Source of the DNA: Rhodohalobacter sp. 614A
GTDB taxonomy: Bacteria; Bacteroidota; Rhodothermia; Balneolales; Balneolaceae
Assembly: GCF_021462415.1 (NCBI RefSeq)
Contig: NZ_JAKEDS010000001.1
Coordinates: 1,460,273-1,524,272, forward strand
DNA: 64,000 bases
Reading direction: 5' to 3'
The notes below the pieces were generated by a model. That model worked only from the letters and a program-made list of their open reading frames with translations. It was not told the DNA's origin and ran no database searches. Shown here piece by piece: positions 17,894-27,039 of this stretch. The position numbers were made by a program, and so were the translations under genes. Positions within the stretch are counted from its first letter, which is position 1, and every line of letters starts with the position of its first letter.

Positions 17894-20314
17894 TTATTTA
17901 ATATTAAATCTGAATTTTATGCTAAAAGCCCGTCCCGGCTTCTGCAGATAGTATTTGTCATAAAGTTTTGAGTCGAACAGGTTGCGGCATTCTGCTGTGA
18001 TATTGTAGGTGCCGCCGCCGAATGTATACCCAAGTTCCACATCGTGAGATAACTGTTGCGGGATGATATATTTGTCACTTCCGGATCCAAGCTCGGTCCA
18101 GGTCAGGGAATATTTCTCCACGAAATTCACAAAATAGTTCAGGTTCAGGGCGGAATTCTGTGAGAGTACATCGTTGAAGGTGAACCCGGCATTCATGTTT
18201 GCAAACAGGTAAGGTTTGTTTGGAATGCGGAACCCATAGTGATAATTGGTTTGCCAGCCTGTTCCGGTGTAGGAACTGTTATAAACTCTTCGGGCGCGGT
18301 CGGTAATGTCCTGGTAGGTAAAGTTTCCGCCCAGCCTGAAAATTTCTTTCCACTGGTATTGAAGACTTCCTTCCACACCCATGACACGCGTTTTGCTGAG
18401 ATTGTCGTACCTGGTTTTGGGGCTGGATATGGTGACGATAGTATAGATCAAATCATCCGTTTCGCGGTAAATACCACTTAATCCCAATGCTACAATGTGA
18501 TCATTATGGATATTTAACCGGTATTCGGTTCCCAGGTTGAGATTGTGGCTTTTCTCCGGGCCAAGGTCGGGATTGGGATCAATGAATAATCCATCTCCGA
18601 AAATCTCTTCCGGAATGGGCATGCGTGCCGTTCGTTCGTAGGAGAGTTTCACCTGCCAGCCGGGAGTAACGAAATAGGTAGAAGCCAGTCCATAGCCAAT
18701 ATCATGCTGCGAATTTTCGACGGCTTCTGTGCGGCGGGTATCAAGCCCGAAATCAAACTCTTTCGATGTTTTTGCCAGAATGTGAAACCACTTTCCAAAA
18801 ACCGTCGTGCTCCATTTATTTGAAATATCGAATTTGTAGGCCAGTCCCAAAACCTGCTTGGTTTGTGCTTTTGGAAATCGATTGTCGATGTTGTCGGGGT
18901 GTTCAGTATCGTGGGCTTTCCGGTGGAAATAGTTTAGAGAATAATTCAAGGCCAGCGAACTTTTTGTATTGATGGCATACCCGGCATTTAACTGTGTGTT
19001 GAAATCCTCTTCATTGTGAGTGGTATTGGTTCGGTAGAGTTCTCCATCATTAGAAGGAGTGCCGTCCGCCGTTCGAACAATGGTTTTTTTACCCAGCCAG
19101 TTGTACCGGACGCCCCGAAGCGTGTCGGCTACCTGGGATTCATTGAGGCTCAAAGCGCTGTAGATGCTTACATCAAGTCCATCGGCAAACAGGTTTTTCT
19201 TGCTATACCGAAGCGAAGGTGTGATTGATTGGTTCTCTCTTGTGATTCCGCCATACACCGTATTCATCGTGGCGCCGTGCTGAACCTGTTTGTCGTTGGC
19301 AGAAACTGCGATGCCCACTAACAGATTATCAGCAAAAGGTTTGTTCACGTAGCCGGCTTCTGTTTTGATTGTACCGGAACGATAACGGTCGTGAAATCGC
19401 GGAACCCAGGTTGTATCGACAACCGTATTGTTTTCCACAATCCGTGCCAATACATTGTAATCGTTATCAGAATAGTTGGCAAACAGGTTGCCTCTGACTG
19501 TAAACCCGGTTTCCGGATTTGTGGAGGCTCCGTTGACTGATGCCCGATGAGTGTTAAATGAACCAAGGGAGTAAGAAATATCGGCGTAATTATGGAGGCG
19601 ATTGGTATGAATATTCACCGCCCCGCCCAAAGCATCGGTTCCCAGCCAAACCGGTACAACACCTTTGTAAACGTCGATACGGTCGACCATGTTAACTGGA
19701 ATGTCTCCCAAATCCATCGAGCTGGAAGAAGCCATTGGAATGCCGTCGATAAAGAATTTTACCTGGTCTCCTGAAAAACCATTCAGCGAAAAATTATAAT
19801 CAGAACCCAATCCGCCTTCCTGTTGAATACGAACTCCGGGCACGCGGTCTAATACGGATTTTGCATCGCTGGTGCTGTTTGCCAGACGTTGTGCGGAAAC
19901 AGAACTCACCTGGTACGCTTGTTCAATGACCCGCCGGGTTGCAGATTTGGCCTGTACAACCAGATCCTGTCCCTGGTAGCGTTCGTATTCTAAAACGATA
20001 TCAACTTGAACGGATTCGCTGCCTGATATTTTGATCTCCTGAATCTGAGTCCGGAATCCAACAGAACTGATTTGCAACTGGTAGGAACCGGGCTTAATGG
20101 TGGGAATCTTATAGTTTCCTTCAATATCAGTGCTTGCACCTCTGGTGGTTCCAATAATGAGGATGTTAACGCCGGGCAGCGTTTCTCCTGAAGGAGATGT
20201 TACCTGTCCGTAAATAGTGGGGGAACCATTTTCTTGAGCAGAAAGAATGTCAGGGAATAATAAAACCGATAGTGGCAAGAAAACAGCCAGTATGAGACGC
20301 AGGAAGAACTTCAA
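17894..20314 (-). CDS. TonB-dependent outer-membrane receptor
   Basis: 806 residues. Signal peptide to about residue 26 (LSAQ), then a carboxypeptidase-regulatory-like domain (YGQVTSPSGETLPGVNILI, ~34-115), a plug domain (ANSTSDAKSVLDRVPGVRIQQ... GGLGSDYNFSLNGFSGDQ, ~140-235) and a 22-strand barrel ending in Phe-Arg-Phe-Asn-Ile-Lys. The start is TTG: an in-frame stop lies four codons upstream and there is no ATG in the signal peptide. Together with DUF4374 and PepSY it forms a probable ferric-siderophore import unit. A perfect 19-bp palindrome lies 28 bases before the start, suggesting metal-responsive repression. Confidence 0.9.
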   Translation of the reverse strand: MKFFLRLILAVFLPLSVLLFPDILSAQENGSPTIYGQVTSPSGETLPGVNILIIGTTRGASTDIEGNYKIPTIKPGSYQLQISSVGFRTQIQEIKISGSESVQVDIVLEYERYQGQDLVVQAKSATRRVIEQAYQVSSVSAQRLANSTSDAKSVLDRVPGVRIQQEGGLGSDYNFSLNGFSGDQVKFFIDGIPMASSSSMDLGDIPVNMVDRIDVYKGVVPVWLGTDALGGAVNIHTNRLHNYADISYSLGSFNTHRASVNGASTNPETGFTVRGNLFANYSDNDYNVLARIVENNTVVDTTWVPRFHDRYRSGTIKTEAGYVNKPFADNLLVGIAVSANDKQVQHGATMNTVYGGITRENQSITPSLRYSKKNLFADGLDVSIYSALSLNESQVADTLRGVRYNWLGKKTIVRTADGTPSNDGELYRTNTTHNEEDFNTQLNAGYAINTKSSLALNYSLNYFHRKAHDTEHPDNIDNRFPKAQTKQVLGLAYKFDISNKWSTTVFGKWFHILAKTSKEFDFGLDTRRTEAVENSQHDIGYGLASTYFVTPGWQVKLSYERTARMPIPEEIFGDGLFIDPNPDLGPEKSHNLNLGTEYRLNIHNDHIVALGLSGIYRETDDLIYTIVTISSPKTRYDNLSKTRVMGVEGSLQYQWKEIFRLGGNFTYQDITDRARRVYNSSYTGTGWQTNYHYGFRIPNKPYLFANMNAGFTFNDVLSQNSALNLNYFVNFVEKYSLTWTELGSGSDKYIIPQQLSHDVELGYTFGGGTYNITAECRNLFDSKLYDKYYLQKPGRAFSIKFRFNIK

Positions 20315-20342
20315 AATTCTGGTTTACAGAGAATCATTATCA

Positions 20343-20361
20343 ATTTAGATTAAATCTAAAT
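20343..20361. promoter_or_regulatory. 19-bp metal-regulator box candidate
   Basis: ATTTAGATTAAATCTAAAT is a perfect 9+1+9 palindrome in the 95-base gap before the TonB receptor start. Its layout resembles operators of DtxR/IdeR- and Fur-type iron repressors, though the exact consensus in this phylum is not known to me. Placement at the promoter of an uptake operon supports metal control. Confidence 0.6.
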
Positions 20362-20409
20362 AAAGATACAATGAATCCAAGCCCAGAACAACCTTAAAAT
20401 AAACCAGTG

Positions 20410-22017
20410 CTACGAATCTGCGGATTCAAAAAGCAGCTTCACATTTGGATCTAAAGTGAGGCTCACTGGTTTTTCTTTTACCGGAAGAGTGATGGCTTCC
20501 TTCTCTTTGGTGATGGAAAGTGTTTTGATTTCGGAAGAGTTGTCACCGTAGGTAATCTGAACATCGAGAGGGAAGTTGAAGATGGTTTTGGAAGCTTGTG
20601 TTTGAGTGATTTCCAACTCAAGGTTTCCGTTAGAATACGTCCAGTCAGTTTCTAGTTTTGGCTGACCACTTTCAAAAAGCCATTGATGGAAAAAAGTGTC
20701 CAGGTTTTGTCCGCTTACTTCTTCGGCAACGGTTTCAAAATCAGCACTGGATGCATTGCTTAATTTATACCTGTCATAATAGGACTGAATCGTTTTATGA
20801 AAATCTTCATCCCCGATTTCTTGTCGAAGCATGTGCAGGATCCATCCTCCTTTTTGATAAGAGTTTGCATTCAACAGGTCCATATAATGGGTGGTGATCG
20901 TATCTACCACAGGTGTCAGGCTTTCTGTGGAGAATCTGATGACCCGTTCACGCTGCTTCTTTAACTGAGATTTCAGAGAATCTGCACCCTGGCTGTGCTC
21001 GATATAGATGTTGGTCATGTAGGTTGCAAATCCTTCGCTGAGCCAGAGGTGCGGCCAGTCGATTTCTGAAGCCGAATTCCCAAACCATTGGTGAGCAATT
21101 TCATGCGCCAGTAAATTTTCCACACCTCCTTTTCCGGATACAGATTCCTCGTAGTAGAAAATATTCCCGGCATTTTCCATCCCGCCGAATCGGGTTTTGG
21201 ATTGCACATTCGCCAGTTTTTGATAGGGATAGGGACCAATATAATCAATGAAGAAATTCAGAATTTCTGCCGCCGGTTGATAATCGTGAAAACCTTCGTC
21301 CGTATTTTGCGGATATACCCAGGTGGAGACTTCCGCGCCATTTACTTCCTGTACATTTTGAACCGCAAACCGCGCTGCTGCTATTACCGCTACTTTCGTA
21401 GGCAGAGGAACGGACGTTTCCCATTTGTATCGAGTTATTTCATCCGTAAGGTTGATCTCTTCTTTAAGCAATCCGTTGGCGATAACCTGGTAATGGGTTG
21501 GTGCCTCCACAATAAACGTAAAGTATGCTTTGTCTGAAGGGTGATCGACACCCGGAAACCAGTTGTGAGCACGGTTCGGCCAGTTATCCCCAAAAAAAGT
21601 TCGGTCGCCAAATTTATTGGTACTGATGACTAAACCATCTTTGGGAATGCCGGAATAGTCAATGGTGAACGTTTTGGTTTCATGTTGTTTTGAAGGAGAT
21701 TGAATGAGTAGCCGGTCGCCATCCTGATTGAAAGGGACTTCTTTGTTCTCTTCAGAGATTTTTGAGACTGTCATTCCTTCGCCAGATTTATCTTCAGAAG
21801 TCAGGTCTAAGTAAAATTCATCTACAGTCTGAAGAAATGTAATCGTGGCTTTTGCGTGTCCTTCAATCCGGTCGGTGGAGTCATTCAGAACAATGGAAAG
21901 TTCATATTTTTGAACATCGATCTGTTTCTTTCGGGCGAGATATTCCTGTGCGGAGGCAGGCGTAGCAAACGCCAACATGGCAATAACAATGAAAAACATA
22001 CGCGAGTCTGAAAACAT
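20410..22017 (-). CDS. Secreted M1-family aminopeptidase
   Basis: 535 residues from the ATG at 22017, chosen because it is followed by a good signal peptide (hydrophobic stretch ending ATPASAQ); the frame stays open to an ATG at 22071. Active-site elements are all present: exopeptidase loop GGMEN (278-282), zinc site HEIAH (305-309) and third ligand Glu328 in LSEGFATYM. The protein lacks the long C-terminal helical domain of PepN. It probably degrades peptides outside the cytoplasm. It stands alone, 95 bases from the TonB receptor. It is a distant paralogue of the M1 protein at 6598-8577. Confidence 0.9.
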   Translation of the reverse strand: MFSDSRMFFIVIAMLAFATPASAQEYLARKKQIDVQKYELSIVLNDSTDRIEGHAKATITFLQTVDEFYLDLTSEDKSGEGMTVSKISEENKEVPFNQDGDRLLIQSPSKQHETKTFTIDYSGIPKDGLVISTNKFGDRTFFGDNWPNRAHNWFPGVDHPSDKAYFTFIVEAPTHYQVIANGLLKEEINLTDEITRYKWETSVPLPTKVAVIAAARFAVQNVQEVNGAEVSTWVYPQNTDEGFHDYQPAAEILNFFIDYIGPYPYQKLANVQSKTRFGGMENAGNIFYYEESVSGKGGVENLLAHEIAHQWFGNSASEIDWPHLWLSEGFATYMTNIYIEHSQGADSLKSQLKKQRERVIRFSTESLTPVVDTITTHYMDLLNANSYQKGGWILHMLRQEIGDEDFHKTIQSYYDRYKLSNASSADFETVAEEVSGQNLDTFFHQWLFESGQPKLETDWTYSNGNLELEITQTQASKTIFNFPLDVQITYGDNSSEIKTLSITKEKEAITLPVKEKPVSLTLDPNVKLLFESADS

Positions 22018-22156
22018 AAATCCGGTCTCAAAGTTTATAATAAGCCTGAAAGTGCTAAGATCAGGGCACATTTCAAAGCGAGATCAACGTGCCGGGCGAT
22101 GAGAAGTACGGGATTAAAATCTGAAACTTCGATTGAGCGTTTTAACCCGCGTTCGT

Positions 22157-22630
22157 TCATTTAAGTTCGGAAAGGATTAATTTCTTCTGCTTAAATGTAT
22201 TCGTCATAGCTTTTTCTCTGACAGCCGCATCATCGCTGTGTATCAGTTCAAAGTATTCAACGGGAACAACCTGCCACGACAAACCATATTTGTCTTTGCA
22301 CCAGCCACATGCTCCTTCTTCTCCTCCATTTGAAGTAAGAGCTTCCCAATAGTAATCAACTTCGTCCTGGTCTTTGCAATTTATGACGAGTGATATGGCT
22401 TCATTGAATTTAAAAAAGGGTCCTGCTGCAAGAATGGAAAACTCTACTCCCTCAAGTTCCATTACAGCCGTTTCAAAGCTGCTGGGTTCACTGCTAAATT
22501 CATTTGGGGGATTTTCAAGTTTGCGGTAGTCTTTCAGTTTGCCATCTTTAAATATGGATAGATAATATTCAGCCACCGCTTTGGCATCTTCGTCAACCCA
22601 AAGGCATGGAGTGATTTTTTGATTATTCAT
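22157..22630 (-). CDS. VOC-superfamily protein, PhnB-like
   Basis: 157 residues with the duplicated beta-alpha-beta-beta-beta fold of the glyoxalase superfamily in its PhnB/3-demethylubiquinone-methyltransferase-like form: TPCLWVDEDAKAVAEYYLSIF at the N-terminus, and CGWCKDKYGLSWQVVP in the second half. Despite the family name used in databases, no methyltransferase motif is present. Members are small cytoplasmic proteins of mostly unknown function. Monocistronic. Confidence 0.85.
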   Translation of the reverse strand: MNNQKITPCLWVDEDAKAVAEYYLSIFKDGKLKDYRKLENPPNEFSSEPSSFETAVMELEGVEFSILAAGPFFKFNEAISLVINCKDQDEVDYYWEALTSNGGEEGACGWCKDKYGLSWQVVPVEYFELIHSDDAAVREKAMTNTFKQKKLILSELK

Positions 22631-22827
22631 TGTGTATAGGTTTTGTCGTGTGAATTATTTTTCAACAGAGAACCGATTATAGAAGCCAAAATTGTTGCAG
22701 CATGTTTTAAATTAGACACAACATTGGCTTAATAACAATACTGTTCATATGAAGTTTCTTTTTTGAAGAGAGTCCCAAAGAGATTGACGCTGAAGGCCTT
22801 CCATAACTTCCGCCAATAATAATGACA

Positions 22828-24507
22828 TCAAATCGTCTCTTTCTGTTCAATTTCAGTTAATTTCTTTTGCGCATGGGAAAGAGCCGGTTCAATGTTTTCA
22901 AACACATCTTCTTCAGGAATCAACAAAAATAACCCATTTGTAATGAATTCCTGACGCAGTGTTTTGTTTACACCCGATAAAACTACATCGATTTTTTCTT
23001 CCTGAAAAGTGGTTACTACATCTTTTAATCTTTGATAACCAGTACTGTCTATAAAAGGAACATAACGCATTCTGAGGATTACGATCTTGGGTTGTGTGTT
23101 GGTATTTACCAGAGCGTCATGAAATTGTTGAGCAGCGCCAAAAAATAAGGGGCCGTCAATTTCATAGAGAATAATTTCCTTTGAAGATGAAAACCCAAGT
23201 TCCTGCTGAAACAGAAGCTCTTTGTCATCATTTTCGGGAGTGATGGCTTCCACCTGAACCGATTCACTCATTCGCTTCATAAACAAGAAACTGGCGAGCA
23301 CCATCCCGATTTCGATGGCAATAATGAGATCAAAAATGACTGTGAGAAGAAAGGTGCTCATGAGTACCATAATATCCATTTTGTCACCTTTTAAAACCGA
23401 GCGAAATTGTCGCCATTCACTCATATGATACGCAACCACAACCAGCACACCAGCCAGACAGGCTAATGGGATCAATTTGGCGTATGGCATCAGAAATAAC
23501 AGAATGAGCAACAGCACCACGGCATGAATAATCCCCGCTATGGGAGTTCGTCCACCGTTTTTGATATTAGTAGCCGTTCGGGCAATGGCTCCAGTGGCGG
23601 GAATGCCTGCAAACAAAGCAGAAAAAACATTGGCCCCGCCTTGTGCAATCAACTCCATATTGGGCCGATGTTTACCTCCTGTCATACCATCAGCTACTAC
23701 CGCTGACAATAATGACTCGATTCCGCCTAAAATAGCGATGGCAAATGCGGGCTGAATCAGAGATTGTATGGTATCAAAATCAAAAGAGGGGAGACTTGGT
23801 TTTTGCAAATTGCCAGTGAGATCACCAAAGGTACTTTGGATGGTGGATACCGGAAAATTAAACCACTGTACAACAACTGTTGAAAGTAGAATAGCTATCA
23901 CAGAACCGGGAATAACGGTAGTAATTCGTTTAAAATTGACGATAATAACTATGGTGGCAATGGAAATGCCAGTGGCATACCAGTTCAGCCCGGGGAGGGC
24001 CATGATGTACGTTTGCCATTGGCTAAAAAAACCGGAAGGGATCTCTTCAATAGTCAGCCCAAAAAAATCCTTAATCTGAGTGGAAAAAATAATGAGGGCA
24101 ATTCCACTGGTAAATCCGATGATAAGCGGGTAGGGGATAAATCGCAGATAATTTCCTAGCTGGGCGGCGCCCATACCTATAATGATAAAACCCGCCATAA
24201 ATGTGGCCAGGGTCAATCCTTCTATGCCATGAGATTGCACAATATCATAAATAATAATAACGAAGGCACCGGTTGGTCCACCAATTTGAACCCGGCTTCC
24301 TCCGAAGGTCGAAATGATAAACCCGGCTATAAATGCAGTTATTAGGCCTTTTTCGGGCGATACACCCGATGCAATGGCAAAAGCAATAGCTAAAGGAAGG
24401 GCTACAATACCGACAATGATGCCAGCTAAAATATCTTTTAAGAGTTGTTCTTTGGTAATGCCTTCACGGATCAGCGTGAAGAGTTTGGGGGTAAATTCGT
24501 TACGCAT
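22828..24507 (-). CDS. SulP-family anion transporter with STAS domain
   Basis: 559 residues from ATG 24507; the frame can be extended six codons to a GTG at 24525, but the ATG start (MRNEFTPKLF) fits the family better. The membrane part (~residues 20-400) shows the SLC26 repeat with VALPLAIAFAIASGVSPEKGL and GGPTGAFV. The C-terminal STAS domain (~430-550) has the conserved loop PFIDSTGY, similar to the phosphorylatable serine region of anti-sigma antagonists. Relatives carry sulfate, bicarbonate or dicarboxylates; no carbonic anhydrase or sulfur gene adjoins to decide. Single gene. Confidence 0.9.
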   Translation of the reverse strand: MRNEFTPKLFTLIREGITKEQLLKDILAGIIVGIVALPLAIAFAIASGVSPEKGLITAFIAGFIISTFGGSRVQIGGPTGAFVIIIYDIVQSHGIEGLTLATFMAGFIIIGMGAAQLGNYLRFIPYPLIIGFTSGIALIIFSTQIKDFFGLTIEEIPSGFFSQWQTYIMALPGLNWYATGISIATIVIIVNFKRITTVIPGSVIAILLSTVVVQWFNFPVSTIQSTFGDLTGNLQKPSLPSFDFDTIQSLIQPAFAIAILGGIESLLSAVVADGMTGGKHRPNMELIAQGGANVFSALFAGIPATGAIARTATNIKNGGRTPIAGIIHAVVLLLILLFLMPYAKLIPLACLAGVLVVVAYHMSEWRQFRSVLKGDKMDIMVLMSTFLLTVIFDLIIAIEIGMVLASFLFMKRMSESVQVEAITPENDDKELLFQQELGFSSSKEIILYEIDGPLFFGAAQQFHDALVNTNTQPKIVILRMRYVPFIDSTGYQRLKDVVTTFQEEKIDVVLSGVNKTLRQEFITNGLFLLIPEEDVFENIEPALSHAQKKLTEIEQKETI

Positions 24508-24911
24508 GGGCAACTTGCACCCCACGAAAGTAACACGGCATCAAAACAGAAATATGTAATAATAGTGGTTAACAGGAAGCCCTAAGAGTACTAAAATTTA
24601 TGGACTTTAAGTATACCGTAGGATTTTTTTTGTTCCCTTTTATTTTTATTTAATGACCTCAGCCACATAGTTATATAGAAATACGCTTTTTCTTTTGGAG
24701 AAATATGAGGCTTAATTATTTAGTTTCGTTTTACGATTGATTTGAAGAGTGGTGAGGTTACCCGGCTTGAGTAAACCGAATAATCTCTCAATCGGTAATA
24801 TACACACTCTAGCCATGTCTTGATTCCCGCGTAAAAATGTCGCTTTTTCCTGCTGCTAAAGTTTTGAAGGAACTGTATTATTGATGATTAATCTTTAAAA
24901 AAGGAAGAGAA
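24508..24911. other. Non-coding gap between divergent genes
   Basis: About 400 A+T-rich bases separating the divergent SulP and VOC genes. It must contain both promoters. No reading frame, RNA or repeat was recognised. A Shine-Dalgarno-like AAGGAAG lies just before the VOC start. Confidence 0.5.
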
Positions 24912-25238
24912 ATGAAATCAGTAGAAATAATCATGGTTCCTGTGAAGGACCGCCAAAAGGCGAAAGAGTTTTATCTGAGCCTTGGTTTTGAAGTAGTTAC
25001 AGAAGCATCGGATGCGCATGGCGATGCATGGATTCAGATGGGATTGCCGGGAAGTTCAACTACGATATCGCTTTCTGGTTTCCCGGGAATTATTTGTGAG
25101 ACGAACGATATTGAGGGCAAAATCGAAGAATATACAAGCAAAGGAATTGAGGTAGGAAAAGTGGATGAGACGCCATGGGGAAAGTTTGCGTGGCTGAAAG
25201 ATCCGGATGGAAATAGCTTATGTCTTCATCAAAAATAG
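24912..25238 (+). CDS. VOC-superfamily protein (glyoxalase/bleomycin-resistance fold)
   Basis: 108 residues, one VOC module pair: MVPVKDRQKAKEFYLSLGFEVV opens it and WLKDPDGNSLCLHQ closes it, the metal-ligand-bearing strand in this superfamily. A Shine-Dalgarno-like AAGGAAG precedes the ATG. Function cannot be set by sequence alone; such stand-alone modules include lyases, dioxygenases and binding proteins. It is the last intact gene before the decayed bacteriocin region. Confidence 0.85.
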   Translation: MKSVEIIMVPVKDRQKAKEFYLSLGFEVVTEASDAHGDAWIQMGLPGSSTTISLSGFPGIICETNDIEGKIEEYTSKGIEVGKVDETPWGKFAWLKDPDGNSLCLHQK

Positions 25239-25308
25239 CCACAATCTTGAACGGATAGCCTTACACCCGCTTTGGAGCGAACGGCCCACTGAATGTAGAT
25301 TCGGTCAA

Positions 25309-25490
25309 TTAACTTCCCAGCGCCTGTTCCACATCTCTGATAATATCTTCAGTATTTTCCAGGCCTACAGCAATTCGAATCAAACCGGGTGTAATTCCTA
25401 CGGCCTGACGCTCTTCTTCGGTCAGTTTGGAGTGGGTGGTGGAGGGCGGGAGGAGTGATAATGCTTCGAGTATCTCCATGATTGGCTAGA
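25309..25490 (-). pseudogene. Diverged fragment of the metZ 3' end
   Basis: Reading the minus strand gives the last ~55 residues of a MetZ-like protein: DTRSIITPPA, then a one-base frameshift, then STTHSKLTEEERQAVGITPG and DVEQALG before TAA. The matching part of the intact metZ at 27458 reads DTRTIVTHPASTTHSKLSDEER. The two copies lie in the same orientation about 2 kb apart and differ at many codons, so this is not a recent duplication. Homology fades upstream of about 25490, where unrelated A+T-rich sequence begins. It bounds the bacteriocin remnant on its left. Confidence 0.8.
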
Positions 25491-25649
25491 AGGAAAGACC
25501 GAATATTTTCTGTGTTCTTTTAGTCTTAATTATACCTGATACAGCTTTACAAATCTTATAACTGAACTAATTAGGGCTTCTTCAGAAGATGTTAATCTAT
25601 TGCAAATCAAGTGTTTATAAAGAATTTTATTTTTATAAATGGCTACTGT

Positions 25650-26257
25650 TTTCATTTGGTTTGATATTTACCTATTACTGGAAACTGAACCTGACCCATA
25701 TTGATACTCAAAGCTTGCGAAACAGGATATCCGTTGTGCAGCAAAAAATTGATCTGTTTTCCGGGAATGTGCTGGATAATATTGTGGTAGGCGTGTTTGA
25801 TCCAAATATGGAGAAGATCATTAACATCTGCGATGGGATTCTTGGTTTTATTGAAAATTTGCCCAACGGTTTGATACACATCTCGTTGAAAACGGCGCAG
25901 CATTTTCCGGCGGACAAAAGCAACGAATAGCCATTGCGCGGGCACTCTATAGAGAGCCGGAAATCTTGATTTTGGATGAGGCAACTTCTTCCCTTGATTC
26001 GGCATCTGAACAGTATGTAAAGGACGCAGTGAAATATTTACGTGAGAAGGGAAAAAGCGTTATCCTGATTGCTCATCGGCTCAGTACGGTATTTATGGCT
26101 GATCAAAATCTGTGTGCTTGAGAAGGGTAAACTGGTGGAACAGGGTACGCACAGGGAACTCGTAGGTCAGGAAGGCCACTACCTGAAGCTGTGGCAGAAT
26201 CAATTTCTATTTTTGAATGGGGACTTACAACAAAAAGTTCAACCTTCAAACAACTAA
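25650..26257 (+). pseudogene. ABC exporter ATPase domain, truncated and frameshifted
   Basis: Three frames together spell the C-terminal two-thirds of an exporter nucleotide-binding domain. Frame one carries LRNRISVVQQKIDLFSGNVLDN (the Q-loop region) to about 25870. A shift leads to [20 protein letters not shown] and [13 protein letters not shown] (signature and Walker B), then [13 protein letters not shown] (His-loop). A second shift near 26100 leads to [16 protein letters not shown] and a normal end. The Walker A region and all membrane helices are missing. With GG-leader peptides close downstream, the parent was probably a peptidase-containing bacteriocin exporter. It cannot make a working transporter. 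Confidence 0.85.
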
Positions 26258-26268
26258 AGAGAGGAATA

Positions 26269-26469
26269 ATGGCACTATATAACTACCTGAACAGAATAGA
26301 GCGATTGGATGTACTAATCAGACAAAAAAGAACAGGCCCGCTCAAAGAGCTGGCAGAGAAGTTGGGTATTTCAGAACGCTGGCTGTGCTTAAAACATAAC
26401 TGGATTGCCCGATTCGTTATAGCCGATGCCGGAGAAAATTTCCAAACTTTTTTCTCACTGTATGTATAG
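26269..26469 (+). pseudogene. Truncated HTH regulator
   Basis: 66-codon frame with a GAGG-type ribosome site. Residues 1-37 (MALYNYLNRIERLDVLIRQK, then TGPLKELAEKLGISER) form the start of a helix-turn-helix domain resembling HTH proteins seen beside class II bacteriocin genes in Bacteroidota. From residue 38 the sequence (WLCLKHNWIARF...) no longer fits the fold and ends early, as expected after a deletion or frameshift. Lies 11 bases after the broken exporter. Judged non-functional, though a short DNA-binding peptide could still be made. Confidence 0.6.
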
Positions 26470-26552
26470 GTGCAGTAGTGTGAATTATACTACGAATGCA
26501 GCCAAAAAGATTGGTTGTTGTTTAATAAACTAAAATAAAAAAGTCTAAAATC

Positions 26553-26746
26553 ATGAAATATAAAAAAAGATATATTTACTTGAACTAAATTACAATCAGT
26601 CAAAAGAAATTTATGGTGGAGGAACTATCCTTGAAGCGATAGCATGGTACTATGGAGCGGCTAGGGGATTTAACAAAAGGTTAGCTGCAACATTAGATTA
26701 TGATGAAGTTGACTGGGAAAAAACACGAGCCCTTGTAGGGGGTTAA
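26553..26746 (+). pseudogene. GG-leader bacteriocin-like peptide with broken leader
   Basis: From 26579 the frame reads LLELNYNQSKEIYGG, a double-glycine leader, followed by GTILEAIAWYYGAARGFNKR and ending LVGG before TAA. The natural ATG at 26553 is in another frame: MKYKK, then a run of seven A (26562-26568) and an early stop. Eight A would restore a continuous ~64-residue prepeptide. It is either a one-base loss, a phase-variable run, or a sequencing error. The predicted mature part is small, with a Gly-Ala-rich amphipathic stretch, as in class IIb/IIc bacteriocins. Confidence 0.65.
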
Positions 26747-26779
26747 TTAAATTAATTAATTTAAAAAAATTTAAATATT

Positions 26780-26959
26780 ATGGATGACAAATTAAAGCAG
26801 TTAACTACAGAAGAAAATAAAAATATAAATGGTGGTAGATGGGGAGGTCCAATTACAATAATTATTTATGAGATAGTTGATGTTATCACATCAGGAGGCG
26901 ATAATTTAAGAGAAGCCTTTGAAAACGGTGAAGACTTCATGTGTGGTGATGTCTGCTAA
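26780..26959 (+). CDS. Double-glycine leader peptide, bacteriocin-like
   Basis: 59 residues, intact. Leader MDDKLKQLTTEENKNINGG ends in Gly-Gly at residues 18-19 and has the spaced hydrophobic and acidic residues read by C39 peptidase-ABC exporters. The mature 40 residues begin RWGGPITIIIYEIVDVITSGG and finish with two cysteines (CGDVC), which could form a disulfide. It sits 33 bases after the first peptide, suggesting a two-peptide system. The local exporter is broken, so export would need a transporter elsewhere. Activity is inferred from architecture only. Confidence 0.7.
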   Translation: MDDKLKQLTTEENKNINGGRWGGPITIIIYEIVDVITSGGDNLREAFENGEDFMCGDVC

Positions 26960-26990
26960 CAAAAACCTCATTAAAACCATTAAACAAAGT

Positions 26991-27029
26991 CAATAGAAAA
27001 CTATTTCATCTCGAAATAGTTTTCTATTG
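26991..27029. terminator. Perfect 17-bp hairpin
   Basis: Arms CAATAGAAAACTATTTC and GAAATAGTTTTCTATTG are exactly complementary around a five-base loop, 31 bases after the second peptide gene and 10 bases before the 58-residue membrane protein. There is no long T-run after it, so it may be a partial terminator or RNA-stabilising stem that sets the peptide-to-immunity ratio. Confidence 0.65.
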
Positions 27030-27039
27030 TGAAAGTTTT

